Assembly: GCF_900114205.1 (NCBI RefSeq)
Contig: NZ_FOSH01000002.1
Location: 62,001 to 126,000 of the forward strand
Direction: 5' to 3'
Source: Methylophaga sulfidovorans
Lineage (GTDB): Bacteria > Pseudomonadota > Gammaproteobacteria > Nitrosococcales > Methylophagaceae
Length of the DNA stretch: 64,000 nucleotides
Shown one piece after another: positions 1-10,312 of this stretch. Made by a program: the position numbers and the translations under genes. The notes under the pieces are model-generated. The model saw nothing but the letters and a program-made list of their open reading frames with translations, had not been told where the DNA came from and made no database searches. Each line of letters starts with the position of its first letter. The first letter of the stretch is position 1.

Positions 1-1502
1 TTACCCACACCGTTCGCTATCAACACACCATTAATACGCTTACCGAAACTACCCGCTTTCATCGGCGCATAATGATCAAATACGCTATAAATCAGGCCCG
101 TACCCTGAGTCGCTGTCAAGAACTCTGTACGGAAGCCAATCAAGCCACGTGATGGAATAATGAAGTCAAGGCGAACACGGCCTTTACCATCTGGCACCAT
201 ATTTTTCAGGTCAGCACCACGCTCACCCATTTTTTCCATCACGGTACCCTGATGCTCTTCTTCGATATCAATGGTCACAGATTCGAACGGTTCTTCTTTA
301 ACACCATCCACTTCACGGATAATTACTTCCGGACGCGAAACACCTAGTTCGAAACCTTCACGGCGCATGTTTTCAATAAGAACTGACAGATGTAGCTCAC
401 CACGACCAGAGACTTTGAACTTATCTGGATCGGTAGGTACTTGCTCTACACGTAATGCCACGTTATGAATTAACTCACGATCGAGACGCTCTTTGATTTG
501 ACGAGTGGTAATAAACTTACCGTCTTTACCTGCAAATGGAGAGTTATTGACCTGGAAGGTCATCGTTACTGTTGGTTCATCAACAGAAAGCGGTGGCAAG
601 GCTTCTACAGCATTGGGGTCACATAATGTGTCAGAAATATTTAATGGGTCTAAACCGGTAAAGGCAATAATATCGCCAGCTTGTGCTTCTGCCACTTCTT
701 CGCGTTGTAGACCTAAGAAGCCCATTACCTGCTGTACACGACCGTTACGTTTTTTACCTTCACGGTCAACAACTGTGACAGGTGTATTAGTTTTTACGCG
801 ACCACGCTCAATACGGCCAACACCGATAACACCTACATAGCTGTTATAGTCCAATGACGACACTTGCATACGGAAAGGACCATCTGCGTCCACATTCGGA
901 TGACTGACTTTATCCACGACCAATTCAAATAGTGGCGTCATATCACCACCACGAACGGTATCTTCCATGCCTGCAAAACCGTTTAAGCCTGATGCATAAA
1001 TAACATCAAAGTCGAGCTGCTCATCAGTTGCATCCAGATTAACGAATAAATCGAAGGTTTGGTCCAATACCCAGTCCGGACGAGCAGAAGGTTTATCGAT
1101 TTTATTAATAACCACAATAGGTTTTAAACCTAATGCTAATGCTTTCTGTGTGACGAAACGCGTTTGTGGCATGGGTCCTTCTGAAGAGTCAACCAGCAAC
1201 AATACTGAGTCAACCATCGACAGAACACGTTCTACTTCACCGCCAAAATCAGCATGGCCCGGTGTATCGACGATATTGATATGATAATCGTTCCAACGAA
1301 TCGCTGTGTTTTTCGACAGAATGGTAATACCACGTTCACGTTCCAGATCATTAGAGTCCATTACGCGCTCGGTTAACTCTTCATGTTCGCCGAAAGTACC
1401 AGACTGACGAAGAAGTTGATCAACCAATGTTGTTTTACCATGGTCAACATGGGCAATAATGGCTATATTGCGGAGCTTAGAAATATCTCGTTTGTTTGTC
1501 AT
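1..1502 (-). CDS. typA: Ribosome-associated GTPase TypA/BipA (3' end cut by window)
   Basis: Translational GTPase of the EF-G/LepA superfamily that binds the ribosome and supports 50S assembly and growth under stress. The ATG is at 1500-1502 and about 500 codons run off the left edge, so roughly the last 100 of the usual ~605 residues are missing. Visible motifs are the G1 loop AHVDHGKT near residues 18-25, DTPGHADF (G3) and NKID (G4), followed by EF-G-like beta-barrel and domain III/V sequence. It lies 48 nt downstream of suhB on the same strand. A short inverted repeat, GCATG-tctcg-CATGC (1521-1535), sits in that gap. Family identity is clear; lepA and fusA are excluded by the [13 protein letters not shown] and [15 protein letters not shown] context typical of BipA. 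Confidence 0.95.
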   Translation of the reverse strand, partial: MTNKRDISKLRNIAIIAHVDHGKTTLVDQLLRQSGTFGEHEELTERVMDSNDLERERGITILSKNTAIRWNDYHINIVDTPGHADFGGEVERVLSMVDSVLLLVDSSEGPMPQTRFVTQKALALGLKPIVVINKIDKPSARPDWVLDQTFDLFVNLDATDEQLDFDVIYASGLNGFAGMEDTVRGGDMTPLFELVVDKVSHPNVDADGPFRMQVSSLDYNSYVGVIGVGRIERGRVKTNTPVTVVDREGKKRNGRVQQVMGFLGLQREEVAEAQAGDIIAFTGLDPLNISDTLCDPNAVEALPPLSVDEPTVTMTFQVNNSPFAGKDGKFITTRQIKERLDRELIHNVALRVEQVPTDPDKFKVSGRGELHLSVLIENMRREGFELGVSRPEVIIREVDGVKEEPFESVTIDIEEEHQGTVMEKMGERGADLKNMVPDGKGRVRLDFIIPSRGLIGFRTEFLTATQGTGLIYSVFDHYAPMKAGSFGKRINGVLIANGVG

Positions 1503-1550
1503 TTTTTGAATTCTGTATAAGCATGTCTCGCATGCGGAAAAAATATGCCC

Positions 1551-2351
1551 TTAGGCGCTTATTTGTTTTTTCGATAAATGTGGTTGCAGTGTCGTTAACA
1601 TCAATTTGTGCATACCAAGACCTGCTGCGATGACATTACCTTTGTTGAACAAATTATCTGTACCTTCAAAATCAGTCACCATTCCACCAGCCTCTTCGAC
1701 CAGAAGTAATCCAGCAGCCATATCCCAGTTTTCTAATCCCATTTCCCAGTAGCCATCAACGCGACCTGCCGCAACATAGGCAAGATCAAGTGCTGCTGAG
1801 CCAGTACGGCGAATATCAGCTACCTGAGGAAATAACGCTTTAAAACTATTGAAATAGGCATCATGAAATGATGGATATTTGAAAGGGAAACCCGTCGCAA
1901 TCAATGCACCATTAAGCTCCCTGCGTTTGGTAACACGCAGTCGACGGTCATTGAGCTTGGCGCCTTCACCACGGCTTGCAGTGAATAATTCATCGCGCTG
2001 AGGATCATAGATAACGGCATGCTCTACACGCCCTTTGACTCTGACAGCAATCGATACACAGTAATGCGGAAAACCATGCAGAAAATTTGTTGTACCATCC
2101 AGTGGATCAATAATCCACACTGTTTCATTATCACCTGAGCGGCCTGACTCTTCAGCCATAATAGCGTGGTCAGGATAGGCTTTTTTTATTACATTGATGA
2201 TTTCTTGCTCTGCCAGGCGGTCAACATCTGACACGTAATCATTTCGACCTTTTGTAGTCACTTCAAGATGCTGAACATGCTGCAGTGAGCGCATGATCAT
2301 AGAGCCAGCATTACGCGCAGCCCTGATTGCTATATTGAGCATTGGATGCAT
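1551..2351 (-). CDS. suhB: Inositol-1-monophosphatase family protein SuhB
   Basis: Mg-dependent inositol monophosphatase-fold protein. In Enterobacteria SuhB also joins the rRNA antitermination complex with NusA/NusB. The open frame extends to a TTG at 2402, but the family start is MHPMLNIA, encoded by the ATG at 2349-2351, giving 266 residues (E. coli SuhB has 267). Metal and substrate motifs are present: AEESG near 66-70, DPLDGTTNF near 82-90 and a C-terminal ENWDMAAG. It is followed by typA on the same strand after 48 nt and could be co-transcribed with it. No truncation or missing active-site residue is seen. Confidence 0.95.
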   Translation of the reverse strand: MHPMLNIAIRAARNAGSMIMRSLQHVQHLEVTTKGRNDYVSDVDRLAEQEIINVIKKAYPDHAIMAEESGRSGDNETVWIIDPLDGTTNFLHGFPHYCVSIAVRVKGRVEHAVIYDPQRDELFTASRGEGAKLNDRRLRVTKRRELNGALIATGFPFKYPSFHDAYFNSFKALFPQVADIRRTGSAALDLAYVAAGRVDGYWEMGLENWDMAAGLLLVEEAGGMVTDFEGTDNLFNKGNVIAAGLGMHKLMLTTLQPHLSKKQISA

Positions 2352-2541
2352 AAACAAATTTTTCCAGAACGATAGGTGCTTCAGGAGTACATTGAAGAAC
2401 AATGACTCACACTAAAGCTGACTATTATACCAACTATTTCTTTATGTATCTGTTGTAATATTAAAACTATCCTTTTTCATAATGTGAATGGACAGCAAAA
2501 ATATTTCTTGCTAGCGTATGTTTTATGTTGCGAATTAGCAA

Positions 2542-2547
2542 TATAAT
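2542..2547 (+). promoter_or_regulatory. Candidate -10 box of the OprI-like lipoprotein gene
   Basis: A perfect TATAAT lies 39 nt upstream of the lipoprotein ATG. No good -35 is visible at 17 nt spacing. An AAGGAGA ribosome-binding site follows at 2574-2580. The transcript would have a short leader of about 30 nt. Inferred by eye only. Confidence 0.45.
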
Positions 2548-2585
2548 ATCCACGCCAATTTAACTGGTACTTTAAGGAGATAAAA

Positions 2586-2885
2586 ATGAAATCATTAGCA
2601 AAACTGAGTGCTGTAATCCTGCCTTTAGCTATGTTGACTGCTTGTGCCAACACTGCTGAAATGGAAGCGCTGAAAGCCTCTGTAGAATCAGCTCAATCAA
2701 CTGCTGATTCAGCTCTGGTCGCAGCCCGCAATGCTCAAAGCACTGCCGATACAGCGCAACGTACTGCAACTGACGCAGAACTGGCTGCCATGAACGCCCA
2801 GAAAGCTGCTGATGAAGCTCAATCAACTGTCGAAGAATGCTGTGCAAAAATCGATCGTATGTTTGAAAAAGCGATGAGCAAATAA
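2586..2885 (+). CDS. OprI/Lpp-like murein lipoprotein with alanine-zipper repeats
   Basis: Small outer-membrane lipoprotein of 99 residues. The signal peptide ends in the lipobox LTAC with Cys20 as lipidation site. The mature part is alanine-rich and repeats the heptad-type unit AQxxxxD at residues 36, 50, 57, 71 and 78, predicting a trimeric alanine-zipper coiled coil as in Pseudomonas OprI and E. coli Lpp. The C-terminus is MFEKAMSK and ends in lysine, the residue through which this family is covalently joined to peptidoglycan. An unusual Cys85-Cys86 pair precedes the last helix turn. It has a strong AAGGAG ribosome-binding site, its own promoter and its own terminator, as expected for an abundant protein. 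It faces an L,D-transpeptidase gene. Identity is by architecture and the OprI-like C-terminus. Confidence 0.85.
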   Translation: MKSLAKLSAVILPLAMLTACANTAEMEALKASVESAQSTADSALVAARNAQSTADTAQRTATDAELAAMNAQKAADEAQSTVEECCAKIDRMFEKAMSK

Positions 2886-2908
2886 TCTAACTTTTAGATT
2901 ACCTCATA

Positions 2909-2941
2909 AAAAAGCCGGAACATTTGTTCCGGCTTTTTTTT
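2909..2941. terminator. Bidirectional rho-independent terminator
   Basis: A near-perfect hairpin, AAAGCCGGAACA then tt then TGTTCCGGCTTT, is followed by a T run on the plus strand and preceded by an A run. It can therefore end both the lipoprotein transcript and the converging L,D-transpeptidase transcript. Confidence 0.9.
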
Positions 2942-2962
2942 GCCTCAAATAAATCTATTCAG

Positions 2963-4126
2963 TTAGAGCGCATCACTGGAAACTTGCGCAACCCAGACAG
3001 ATATACCAGCCGCTTCACTAATCTTATCAGCCATTTCTGCGGCTTCTTGTTGTGAGTTAAATGGACCAATCAGCATTTCACCAACGGCACCAGATTTAGC
3101 TGGCCAGAACAGAGCATTCAACTGTAATGTATTAATCGCCTGACGCGTTTTTTGTATCGCTTTCGGGCTCAGACCAGCATGAACAAACCAGACATCATCC
3201 ACAATATCTAAAGGCTCTTCGCCTAAACGTTTAACAATGCTATCTTGCGCTTCAACTAATTTTTCTGTGAACGCCCAATCATTATCTCCCGGTAATTTAT
3301 CCTGAGCATCCAGAATCGCTGCGACCATCGGTGTCATATTTAAACCCTGACGCTTATCAATATCACTATGCGGCTTATTCACTTCAAGATATAACTTACC
3401 ATCACGAACGCCCGCTTTATCAGGCTGATAAATAATTTCTACCGGTGTATTTACGGAGGCAATATTAAACAAATGTTGGATATCTTCCGGGAAAAGGCGA
3501 ATACAACCATGACTCACCCGCATCCCTACTCCGTACGGCTTATTTGTGCCATGCAACAGATATCCAGGCATGGATAAACGCATTGCATACGCACCGAGTG
3601 GGTTATCTGGACCAGCAGCGACCACTTTAGGTAGCGGATCCCCTTTTTTCAGATGTTCTTTTCTGATTGATTCTGGTGGTGTCCAGGTTGGGTCTTTTCG
3701 TTTCTGAGTAATTTTAGCTTTACCCAATGGTGTGCCCCACCCTTCACGTCCAATCCCAATAGGATGAGTAATGACTGTTTTCGTTTCTCCCGCTTTTGTT
3801 TGCGGATAGTAATACAGACGTAACTCGGCAATATTAATAACAATGCCTTTCTTATCAGCTTTAGGCAAAATAAAGCGGGTCGGGATAATCACTCGGGTAT
3901 TTTCGCCGGGAAGCCATGGATCAACATCGGGATTGGCTTCAACGATATCGTTATAACCTAAGTCAAATTGACGGCCTATATCGAGTAGTGTGTCTTGCGC
4001 TCTGCTATATACCACCATGTTGTGACCCACAACGGTTGAGTCAGCGGAATTAAGCGCAAAAGTAGTTGCCATAGAAGGTGCCGATACCGCAAGCCCTACA
4101 GCAAGAGCCAACAACCGTTTCAACAT
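2963..4126 (-). CDS. L,D-transpeptidase (YkuD/ErfK-YbiS family) with LysM and C-terminal SPOR-like region
   Basis: Periplasmic enzyme of 387 residues that forms L,D cross-links in peptidoglycan or attaches murein lipoprotein to it. The signal peptide spans residues 1-20 (cleavage after APSMA). A LysM-like segment spans about 38-82 and the YkuD catalytic domain about 93-235. The latter carries HGT at 192-194 and the active-site signature SHGCIRL with catalytic Cys208. Residues about 310-385 resemble a SPOR-type peptidoglycan-binding domain (FVHAGLSPKAIQ, IGPFNSQQEAAEM). The gene converges on the OprI-like lipoprotein gene, whose C-terminal lysine is the expected acceptor, so a lipoprotein-anchoring role is plausible but inferred. 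It is longer than E. coli ErfK/YbiS (about 310 residues) because of the added C-terminal domain. Confidence 0.9.
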   Translation of the reverse strand: MLKRLLALAVGLAVSAPSMATTFALNSADSTVVGHNMVVYSRAQDTLLDIGRQFDLGYNDIVEANPDVDPWLPGENTRVIIPTRFILPKADKKGIVINIAELRLYYYPQTKAGETKTVITHPIGIGREGWGTPLGKAKITQKRKDPTWTPPESIRKEHLKKGDPLPKVVAAGPDNPLGAYAMRLSMPGYLLHGTNKPYGVGMRVSHGCIRLFPEDIQHLFNIASVNTPVEIIYQPDKAGVRDGKLYLEVNKPHSDIDKRQGLNMTPMVAAILDAQDKLPGDNDWAFTEKLVEAQDSIVKRLGEEPLDIVDDVWFVHAGLSPKAIQKTRQAINTLQLNALFWPAKSGAVGEMLIGPFNSQQEAAEMADKISEAAGISVWVAQVSSDAL

Positions 4127-4272
4127 TGATGATTCCTATTAATCCAAGAATAAAGCTGCATATTGTACTTGATTAAATATAATCTTCACATTCGGTAAAA
4201 ACGTGCTTTGAATCAGAAAAAGGGCTAAGATCAGCCTTTACCTTAAACAGCAAGCTAGCGTACTCTACTTCA

Positions 4273-5058
4273 ATGAAAAAATATTATTTGCCATTACTTA
4301 TCGGTCTGACCTGTTTGTCCCTGTCTGGTTGCTCTTTTTTTAAGAAAGAAGAAGTTAAAGCAGATGAAAGCTGGAGTGTAGAGCGTATATATAACGAGGC
4401 AAAAGCCGCACTCGATATCGCAGACTACAGCAAAGCGATTACCTACTACGAACAACTTGAAGCCCGTTTCCCTTTCGGCGAATATGCTCAACAAGCACTG
4501 CTTGAGTCCGCATATGCTTACTACAAATCAGATGATCCTGAGACAGCTATCGCAACTATTGACCGCTTTATGCGTGTTTACCCACTGAATCCGAATATTG
4601 ATTACGCCATTTATTTACGTGGCCTGGTCAATTTTAATCGTGACATTGGTTTATTAGAAAAATATATTCCTCGGGATGAATCTCAACGTGATCCAGGCGC
4701 TGCTGAGGATGCACTGCGTGATTTCAACACATTGATTAAACGTTTCCCAACCAGTCGTTATGCCGAAGATGCCGCGCAGCGCATTGTTTACCTTCGTAAT
4801 CGACTGGCGCAGCATGAAGTTAACGTAGGTAACTACTATATGCGTAGAGGCTCTTATCTGGCAGCGTTGAATCGTGGTAAGTATGTGATAGAAAACTATG
4901 ACCGTACACCTGCCATGCCAGATGCGTTAGTGATAATGGCAAAAGCCTATAAAATTCTTGGTATGAGCGATCTTTCTGATGATGCTCTACGCGTACTTAA
5001 AATAAATTATCCTGGTCACCCAGGTATTGCCGAAGTCACACAGACTGAAGTGCAATAA
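4273..5058 (+). CDS. bamD: Outer-membrane assembly lipoprotein BamD
   Basis: Essential lipoprotein of the BAM complex, which folds beta-barrel proteins into the outer membrane from the periplasmic side. The 261-residue product has a lipoprotein signal peptide with lipobox LSGC and Cys20. It is followed by tetratricopeptide-type helical repeats that start at SVERIYNEAKAALDIADYSKAI. The conserved BamD stretches FPFGEYAQQALLESAYAYYK, YLRGL and FPTSRYAEDA are all present. Length matches the family (E. coli 245). It is a single-gene unit with its own terminator, facing glnB. Confidence 0.97.
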   Translation: MKKYYLPLLIGLTCLSLSGCSFFKKEEVKADESWSVERIYNEAKAALDIADYSKAITYYEQLEARFPFGEYAQQALLESAYAYYKSDDPETAIATIDRFMRVYPLNPNIDYAIYLRGLVNFNRDIGLLEKYIPRDESQRDPGAAEDALRDFNTLIKRFPTSRYAEDAAQRIVYLRNRLAQHEVNVGNYYMRRGSYLAALNRGKYVIENYDRTPAMPDALVIMAKAYKILGMSDLSDDALRVLKINYPGHPGIAEVTQTEVQ

Positions 5059-5066
5059 TTTATCAA

Positions 5067-5107
5067 AAAAAAGCCCGCCTCTGATTAACCAGAGGCGGGC
5101 TTTTTTT
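5067..5107. terminator. Bidirectional terminator between bamD and glnB
   Basis: An 11-bp GC-rich stem, GCCCGCCTCTG / CAGAGGCGGGC, with loop attaac is flanked by an A run on the left and a T run on the right. It can terminate both converging transcripts. Confidence 0.92.
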
Positions 5108-5121
5108 ATATCTATAACAGT

Positions 5122-5469
<348 letters not shown>

Positions 5470-7110
5470 TTACTCTATAGTTGAAGTGACGGTGTATCCT
5501 GATGTAATAGGATATCGGCGGTCCCGGCCAAAAGCCCGGCTACTGATACGAATACCCGGAGGTGCCTGCCGCCTTTTGTATTCATTACGATCTACCATTT
5601 TAATGACTCTTGCAACCATTTCAGCGTCATAGCCCTCATCTACCAGATCTTCAAAGCAACGCTGATCAGCAATATAACGCTGCAGAATTTTATCCAGGAC
5701 AGCGTAGTCAGGCAGACTATCCTGATCCAATTGGTCCTCTGCCAGCTCAGCTGATGGGGGGCGTGTAATAATTCGTTCAGGAATCACCATGGATTGTTGA
5801 TTTCGGTAATGGCTTAGCTCGTACACCAGGGTTTTATAAACATCTTTTAATGGCGAATAACCACCTGCCATATCACCATACAGTGTCGAGTAACCCACAG
5901 CCATTTCGCTTTTATTACCGGTCGATAGCACCATTGAACCTGTTTTATTGGATAAGGCCATTAAAAGAATGCCACGACAACGTGCCTGAATGTTTTCTTC
6001 TGTGGTATCGGTAGGCAAGCCATTAAACTCATCTGCTAATGAGTCAATAAAAGCATTAAATGTTGGCTCAATCGAAATAATGCTGTACTTAACGCCCATC
6101 CCATCAGCCATTAGTTTTGCATCATCCAGACTCATTTGAGAGGTATAACGCGACGGCATCATCACCGCATGCACTTTCTCAGCGCCAATTGCATCAACGG
6201 CCAGTGCCATGGTTAAGGCAGAGTCAATACCGCCTGATAAGCCGAGTACTACCCCAGGAAAATGATTTTTTTCAATGTAATCCTTCAGGCCAAGCGTTAG
6301 CGCTTTGTATATGGTGGACAACTCTTCTTCAGGCTCGCACAAGGTACCAGATAAGGATAAAGCGCCTGATGCATCCCGCTTGATGCTGACAGGAAATAAA
6401 CCAAACTCTAATGCTGGCGCCTGTGCGACTTTTTCGCCTGCAGCATTGATTGCAAAAGAATAACCATCAAATACCAGTTCATCCTGACCACCATATTGGT
6501 TGACATAGATAACAGGCAGACCCGTTTCAGAAACACGCTTATTGACTTCAGCCTCACGTAGCGGCCATTTACCAACGCGATAAGGGGAGGCATTTAAGTT
6601 AACAATTAACTCAGCACCAGCTACTTTTGCTCTGGCAGCAGGCTCCTGAAACCAGATATCCTCACAAATGGTAATACCAATGTTTATGCCACGAAAATCA
6701 AAGACCGTAGCATTATCTCCTTCAACGAAATAACGCTTCTCGTCAAAGACACCATAGTTAGGTAACTGCTGCTTGTGATAGGTACAAATAACCTTGCCAT
6801 CATCAATTAACGATGCAGAGTTATACAAACCCGATTCAGCATCACCGGCTGGATGACCGACTAACACGGCTACATTATCCAGCTTACTCGCCAAGGTGCT
6901 TAATGCTTTACGAACCCGCTTCAACAAACCGGGGCGGAGTAATAAATCTTCTGGAGGATATCCGCTCAGTGTCAATTCAGGAAAAACAACTAAATCGGCG
7001 TTATGCTGTTGTTTTGCCTGATTTGCAGACTCAATAATCCTATTAACATTTCCTGCGACATCACCTACTACGGGATTTATTTGTCCCATCACCAGCGTGA
7101 GTGTTTGCAT
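5470..7110 (-). CDS. nadE: Glutamine-dependent NAD+ synthetase
   Basis: Catalyses the last step of NAD synthesis: deamido-NAD + ATP + glutamine gives NAD. The 546-residue protein has an N-terminal nitrilase-type glutaminase domain (residues about 1-250) with the Glu45, Lys113, Cys149 triad. The C-terminal synthetase domain has the PP-loop SGGIDS at 292-297. Both halves are complete, so ammonia is supplied by glutamine hydrolysis, unlike the short ammonia-dependent E. coli enzyme. The ATG abuts the sucD stop, and glnB follows after 9 nt, so translation is likely coupled. Confidence 0.96.
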   Translation of the reverse strand: MQTLTLVMGQINPVVGDVAGNVNRIIESANQAKQQHNADLVVFPELTLSGYPPEDLLLRPGLLKRVRKALSTLASKLDNVAVLVGHPAGDAESGLYNSASLIDDGKVICTYHKQQLPNYGVFDEKRYFVEGDNATVFDFRGINIGITICEDIWFQEPAARAKVAGAELIVNLNASPYRVGKWPLREAEVNKRVSETGLPVIYVNQYGGQDELVFDGYSFAINAAGEKVAQAPALEFGLFPVSIKRDASGALSLSGTLCEPEEELSTIYKALTLGLKDYIEKNHFPGVVLGLSGGIDSALTMALAVDAIGAEKVHAVMMPSRYTSQMSLDDAKLMADGMGVKYSIISIEPTFNAFIDSLADEFNGLPTDTTEENIQARCRGILLMALSNKTGSMVLSTGNKSEMAVGYSTLYGDMAGGYSPLKDVYKTLVYELSHYRNQQSMVIPERIITRPPSAELAEDQLDQDSLPDYAVLDKILQRYIADQRCFEDLVDEGYDAEMVARVIKMVDRNEYKRRQAPPGIRISSRAFGRDRRYPITSGYTVTSTIE

Positions 7111-7986
7111 TTATTTTTTATCCATCATTGCCAACATAATGTCGCCAATTTCGGCTGGCGATCGGGCAATACCACAACCGGCAGCTTCAAGTGCTTTTAA
7201 CTTCGCTTCAGCAGTACCACTGCCGCCACTGATAATCGCGCCGGCATGACCCATACGTTTGCCTGCAGGAGCAGTCAAACCAGCAATATAGGTGACAACC
7301 GGTTTAGAAACATGTGCTTTGATAAACTCGGCCGCATCCTCTTCAGCATGGCCGCCAATCTCGCCGACCATCACAATACCTTCTGTCTGTGGATCATTTT
7401 CAAACAACTCAAGACATTCGATAAAGTTCATACCGTGAATCGGATCACCACCAATACCTACACAGGTACTTTGGCCTAATCCATTTTGTGTTGTCTGATG
7501 AACCGCTTCATAAGTCAGCGTACCCGAGCGAGATACAATGCCGATTTTTCCGGGCTGATGGATATTACCGGGCATAATGCCAATCTTACATTCACCTGGT
7601 GTAATCAGTCCCGGACAGTTAGGACCTATTAGCCGTGCATCATAGCTATTCAAAGCATGTTTGACGCGTAACATATCCAGTACTGGAATGCCTTCAGTAA
7701 TACAGGCAATCACTTTAATACCTGCATCAGCCGCTTCCAGGATCGCGTCGGCTGCAAATGCTGCAGGCACATAAATCATGGTGGCATCAGCACCCGTTTG
7801 TTCTACGGCTTCATGTACCGTATTGAACACAGGTTTATCTAAATGTGTCTGTCCACCTTTTCCAGGTGTCACACCACCCACAAATTGTGTATCGTAAGCA
7901 ATGGCTTGCTCGGAGTGGAATGTGCCTTGTTTGCCAGTAAAGCCCTGACAAATCACTTTGGTTTCACGATTGATTAAAATACTCAT
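7111..7986 (-). CDS. sucD: Succinyl-CoA synthetase alpha subunit
   Basis: Alpha subunit of the ADP-forming succinyl-CoA ligase (TCA cycle): succinyl-CoA + ADP/GDP + Pi gives succinate + CoA + ATP/GTP. At 291 residues it is full length. The Rossmann-type CoA-binding domain opens with [14 protein letters not shown]. The phosphohistidine is His247 in RMGHAGAI, with the glycine-rich GGSGTA after it. It overlaps sucC by 4 nt and is directly followed by nadE. Malate-CoA ligase (MtkB) is a close homologue. Nothing from the serine cycle is adjacent, so SucD is the simpler call. Confidence 0.93.
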   Translation of the reverse strand: MSILINRETKVICQGFTGKQGTFHSEQAIAYDTQFVGGVTPGKGGQTHLDKPVFNTVHEAVEQTGADATMIYVPAAFAADAILEAADAGIKVIACITEGIPVLDMLRVKHALNSYDARLIGPNCPGLITPGECKIGIMPGNIHQPGKIGIVSRSGTLTYEAVHQTTQNGLGQSTCVGIGGDPIHGMNFIECLELFENDPQTEGIVMVGEIGGHAEEDAAEFIKAHVSKPVVTYIAGLTAPAGKRMGHAGAIISGGSGTAEAKLKALEAAGCGIARSPAEIGDIMLAMMDKK

Positions 7987-9155
7987 GCCTGCGACTCCTG
8001 AGCTGCCGCTACAGCTTGACGCGCAGCATCGGTTAAATCATCGGCAGCATATATACTCATTTCACTATTTTTCAATAACTCACGACCTCGTTGAGCATTA
8101 GTGCCCTCGAGTCTGACAACAACAGGTAATGATAAACCGACCTCTTTCGCTGCCTGAATAATGCCTTCGGCAATCAGGTCACAACGAACAATACCACCGA
8201 AGATATTGACTAAGATCGACTTCACTTTTTTATCAGAAAGAATCAACTTAAATGCTTCAGCGACACGAGCAGCTGTTGTACCACCACCAACATCTAAGAA
8301 ATTAGCAGGCTGCCCACCTTCTTTCTGAATTAAATCCATGGTCGCCATTGCCAGACCGGCGCCGTTGACCATACAAGCCACATTTCCATCTAAAGAAATG
8401 TAGTTAAGACCAAATTCACGGGCGATGACTTCTGCTTCATCTTCCTGGCTCGGATCAAACATCTCTGCCAAATCGGCATGACGGAATAAGCCGTTATCAT
8501 CGAGATTAATTTTTGCATCAACGGCAAGTAAGTCGCCATCATCGGTAACAACAAGTGGATTCACTTCCACCAGACTGGCATCGTTTTCTGTAAACAGTTG
8601 ATACAGGCTTTGCATAACAGACTGCAACTGCTTAAAGCTATTTCCAGTCAATCCCAGGAAAAAGGCAGCACGGCGACATTGATAGCCCTGTAAACCAACG
8701 ACAGGATCCACATATAAATTCAGTATAGCTTCAGGTTGTTGTTCCGCTACGGCTTCGATATCCATACCGCCTTCTGCTGACACCATAAATACAATACGTT
8801 GAGAACTGCGATCAACCAGTACGGCCAGATAGATTTCACGACTGATACTGGTTGGTTTTTCCACCAGAACCTGCTGCACAGGCAAACCTTCAGCAGTGGT
8901 TTGATGCGTGACAATATTCTTTCCCAGCATACTGGCAGCAGCTGACTCAACATCATCTAGTGAACTCACCACTTTGACACCACCGGCTTTGCCGCGACCA
9001 CCGGCATGAACCTGTGCTTTAACCACCCAGCGCTCGCCCGCTAATAACTCAGCCGCTTGCCGAGCTTGAGCAGCTTCAGCAACGGCTTGTCCTTGAGGTG
9101 TAGGCACACCATACCGATTAAATAATTGTTTGGCCTGAAATTCATGCAGATTCAT
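7983..9155 (-). CDS. sucC: Succinyl-CoA synthetase beta subunit
   Basis: Beta subunit (390 residues) with an N-terminal ATP-grasp nucleotide-binding domain and a C-terminal CoA-ligase domain. It starts with the family signature [16 protein letters not shown]. Conserved [22 protein letters not shown] and the GGGTTAARV and FGGIVRCD loops are present. It is the first gene of the sucC-sucD-nadE-glnB series. No sucA/sucB (2-oxoglutarate dehydrogenase) is adjacent, in contrast to the enterobacterial sdh-suc cluster. The MtkA homologue cannot be fully excluded from sequence alone. Confidence 0.93.
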   Translation of the reverse strand: MNLHEFQAKQLFNRYGVPTPQGQAVAEAAQARQAAELLAGERWVVKAQVHAGGRGKAGGVKVVSSLDDVESAAASMLGKNIVTHQTTAEGLPVQQVLVEKPTSISREIYLAVLVDRSSQRIVFMVSAEGGMDIEAVAEQQPEAILNLYVDPVVGLQGYQCRRAAFFLGLTGNSFKQLQSVMQSLYQLFTENDASLVEVNPLVVTDDGDLLAVDAKINLDDNGLFRHADLAEMFDPSQEDEAEVIAREFGLNYISLDGNVACMVNGAGLAMATMDLIQKEGGQPANFLDVGGGTTAARVAEAFKLILSDKKVKSILVNIFGGIVRCDLIAEGIIQAAKEVGLSLPVVVRLEGTNAQRGRELLKNSEMSIYAADDLTDAARQAVAAAQESQA

Positions 9156-9346
9156 TGTATGTTCTTGCCTTACTTAGTTGTCTTTTCAACCTTCACACAG
9201 TTTATCTTTGAAACAAAGTGTGATTTGTTGATAAAAACAAGATCTTAATTCAACGTCGAAAACGTTATATTTTCTCGCAATAGCACAATAATTACCATCA
9301 CTACACATGATATAGTTCATGCCGAATGCCATAAATGAGTTTTTAC

Positions 9347-10312
9347 ATGTTAACGCTATACCCAGAAATAGAACCTTATCAAACCCATTTGCTTGCGAGA
9401 GAAACCTTATCCTCTGGTAAAAAACACGAAATTTATGTAGAAGAATGCGGCAATCCATCAGGGATTCCGGTGGTTTTTCTGCATGGTGGGCCGGGCTCTG
9501 GTTGTCGTCCTCAACATCGCCAATATTTCAACCCTGAAAAATACCGTATTGTGTTATTTGATCAACGTGGCTGCGGACGTTCAATTCCCAGCGGCGAACT
9601 TGAAAACAATACCACTGCGCATCTGGTTAATGATATGGAATATATCCGAACCAGCCTGGATATAGATAAATGGGTGATTTTTGGCGGTTCCTGGGGCGCG
9701 ACTTTGGCACTGTGTTATGCCAGAGATCACGCTGACAACGTCATGCACATGATATTGCGTGGTACATTTCTGGGTCGGCAGCAGGATATTGACTGGGTGT
9801 ATGCCGCAGGCGGGGCTTCAAAGTTATTTCCGGAAGCATGGCATCGCTTAACTCACATGCTCGATTCGTCTGAACAACAAACCCCGCTCAAAGCCTATTA
9901 CACGCGATTAACTGATCCTGATGAATCATTGCAAATGTCTGCTGCCACTCTTCTGAATAGCTGGGAAGCGACCATTGTGACCTTACGCGATCATGAATAC
10001 GAGCCAGATTTAACAGAAGCTCCCGGGCCATTAGCTCACTCTCGTATCCAGTTACATTTTGCGTTGAATCAATGCTTTATTGGAAGCCGTCCAATATTAA
10101 GTGAGATAGCATCGATACGTCATATTCCTACCTGGATTATTCATGGTCGCTACGATATTGTCTGCCCACTTCAAGAATCCTGGGAACTGCATCAGGCATG
10201 GCCTGAAACAAGATTAACCGTATTGCCTGTTGCTGGTCATGCTGCCGGCGAACCTGCTGTGATAGATGCTTTAGTGCAAGCAACTGATACCTTAGCGGAT
10301 GAACTGCAGTGA
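9347..10312 (+). CDS. pip: Proline iminopeptidase (alpha/beta hydrolase, peptidase family S33)
   Basis: Cytoplasmic aminopeptidase removing N-terminal proline from peptides. I chose the ATG at 9347 (MLTLYPEIEP), the usual family start with a weak GAG 7 nt upstream; an ATG at 9335 would add four residues. The oxyanion motif HGGPGSG lies at about 46-52 and the nucleophile is Ser115 in GGSWGA. The late motifs HGRYDIVCP (acid) and AGHAAGEP (histidine) complete the triad. Family length is normal at 321 residues. dtd overlaps its stop by 4 nt, so the two are translationally coupled. Confidence 0.92.
   Translation: MLTLYPEIEPYQTHLLARETLSSGKKHEIYVEECGNPSGIPVVFLHGGPGSGCRPQHRQYFNPEKYRIVLFDQRGCGRSIPSGELENNTTAHLVNDMEYIRTSLDIDKWVIFGGSWGATLALCYARDHADNVMHMILRGTFLGRQQDIDWVYAAGGASKLFPEAWHRLTHMLDSSEQQTPLKAYYTRLTDPDESLQMSAATLLNSWEATIVTLRDHEYEPDLTEAPGPLAHSRIQLHFALNQCFIGSRPILSEIASIRHIPTWIIHGRYDIVCPLQESWELHQAWPETRLTVLPVAGHAAGEPAVIDALVQATDTLADELQ

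Noticed and set aside
2352-2402. Longer suhB with a TTG start at 2402
   Set aside because: The extra 17 residues are not part of the family, and MHPMLN at 2351 is the conserved start.
9186-9458. 90-residue minus-strand frame upstream of sucC
   Set aside because: Overlaps the start of pip on the other strand, with no ribosome-binding site and no family pattern.
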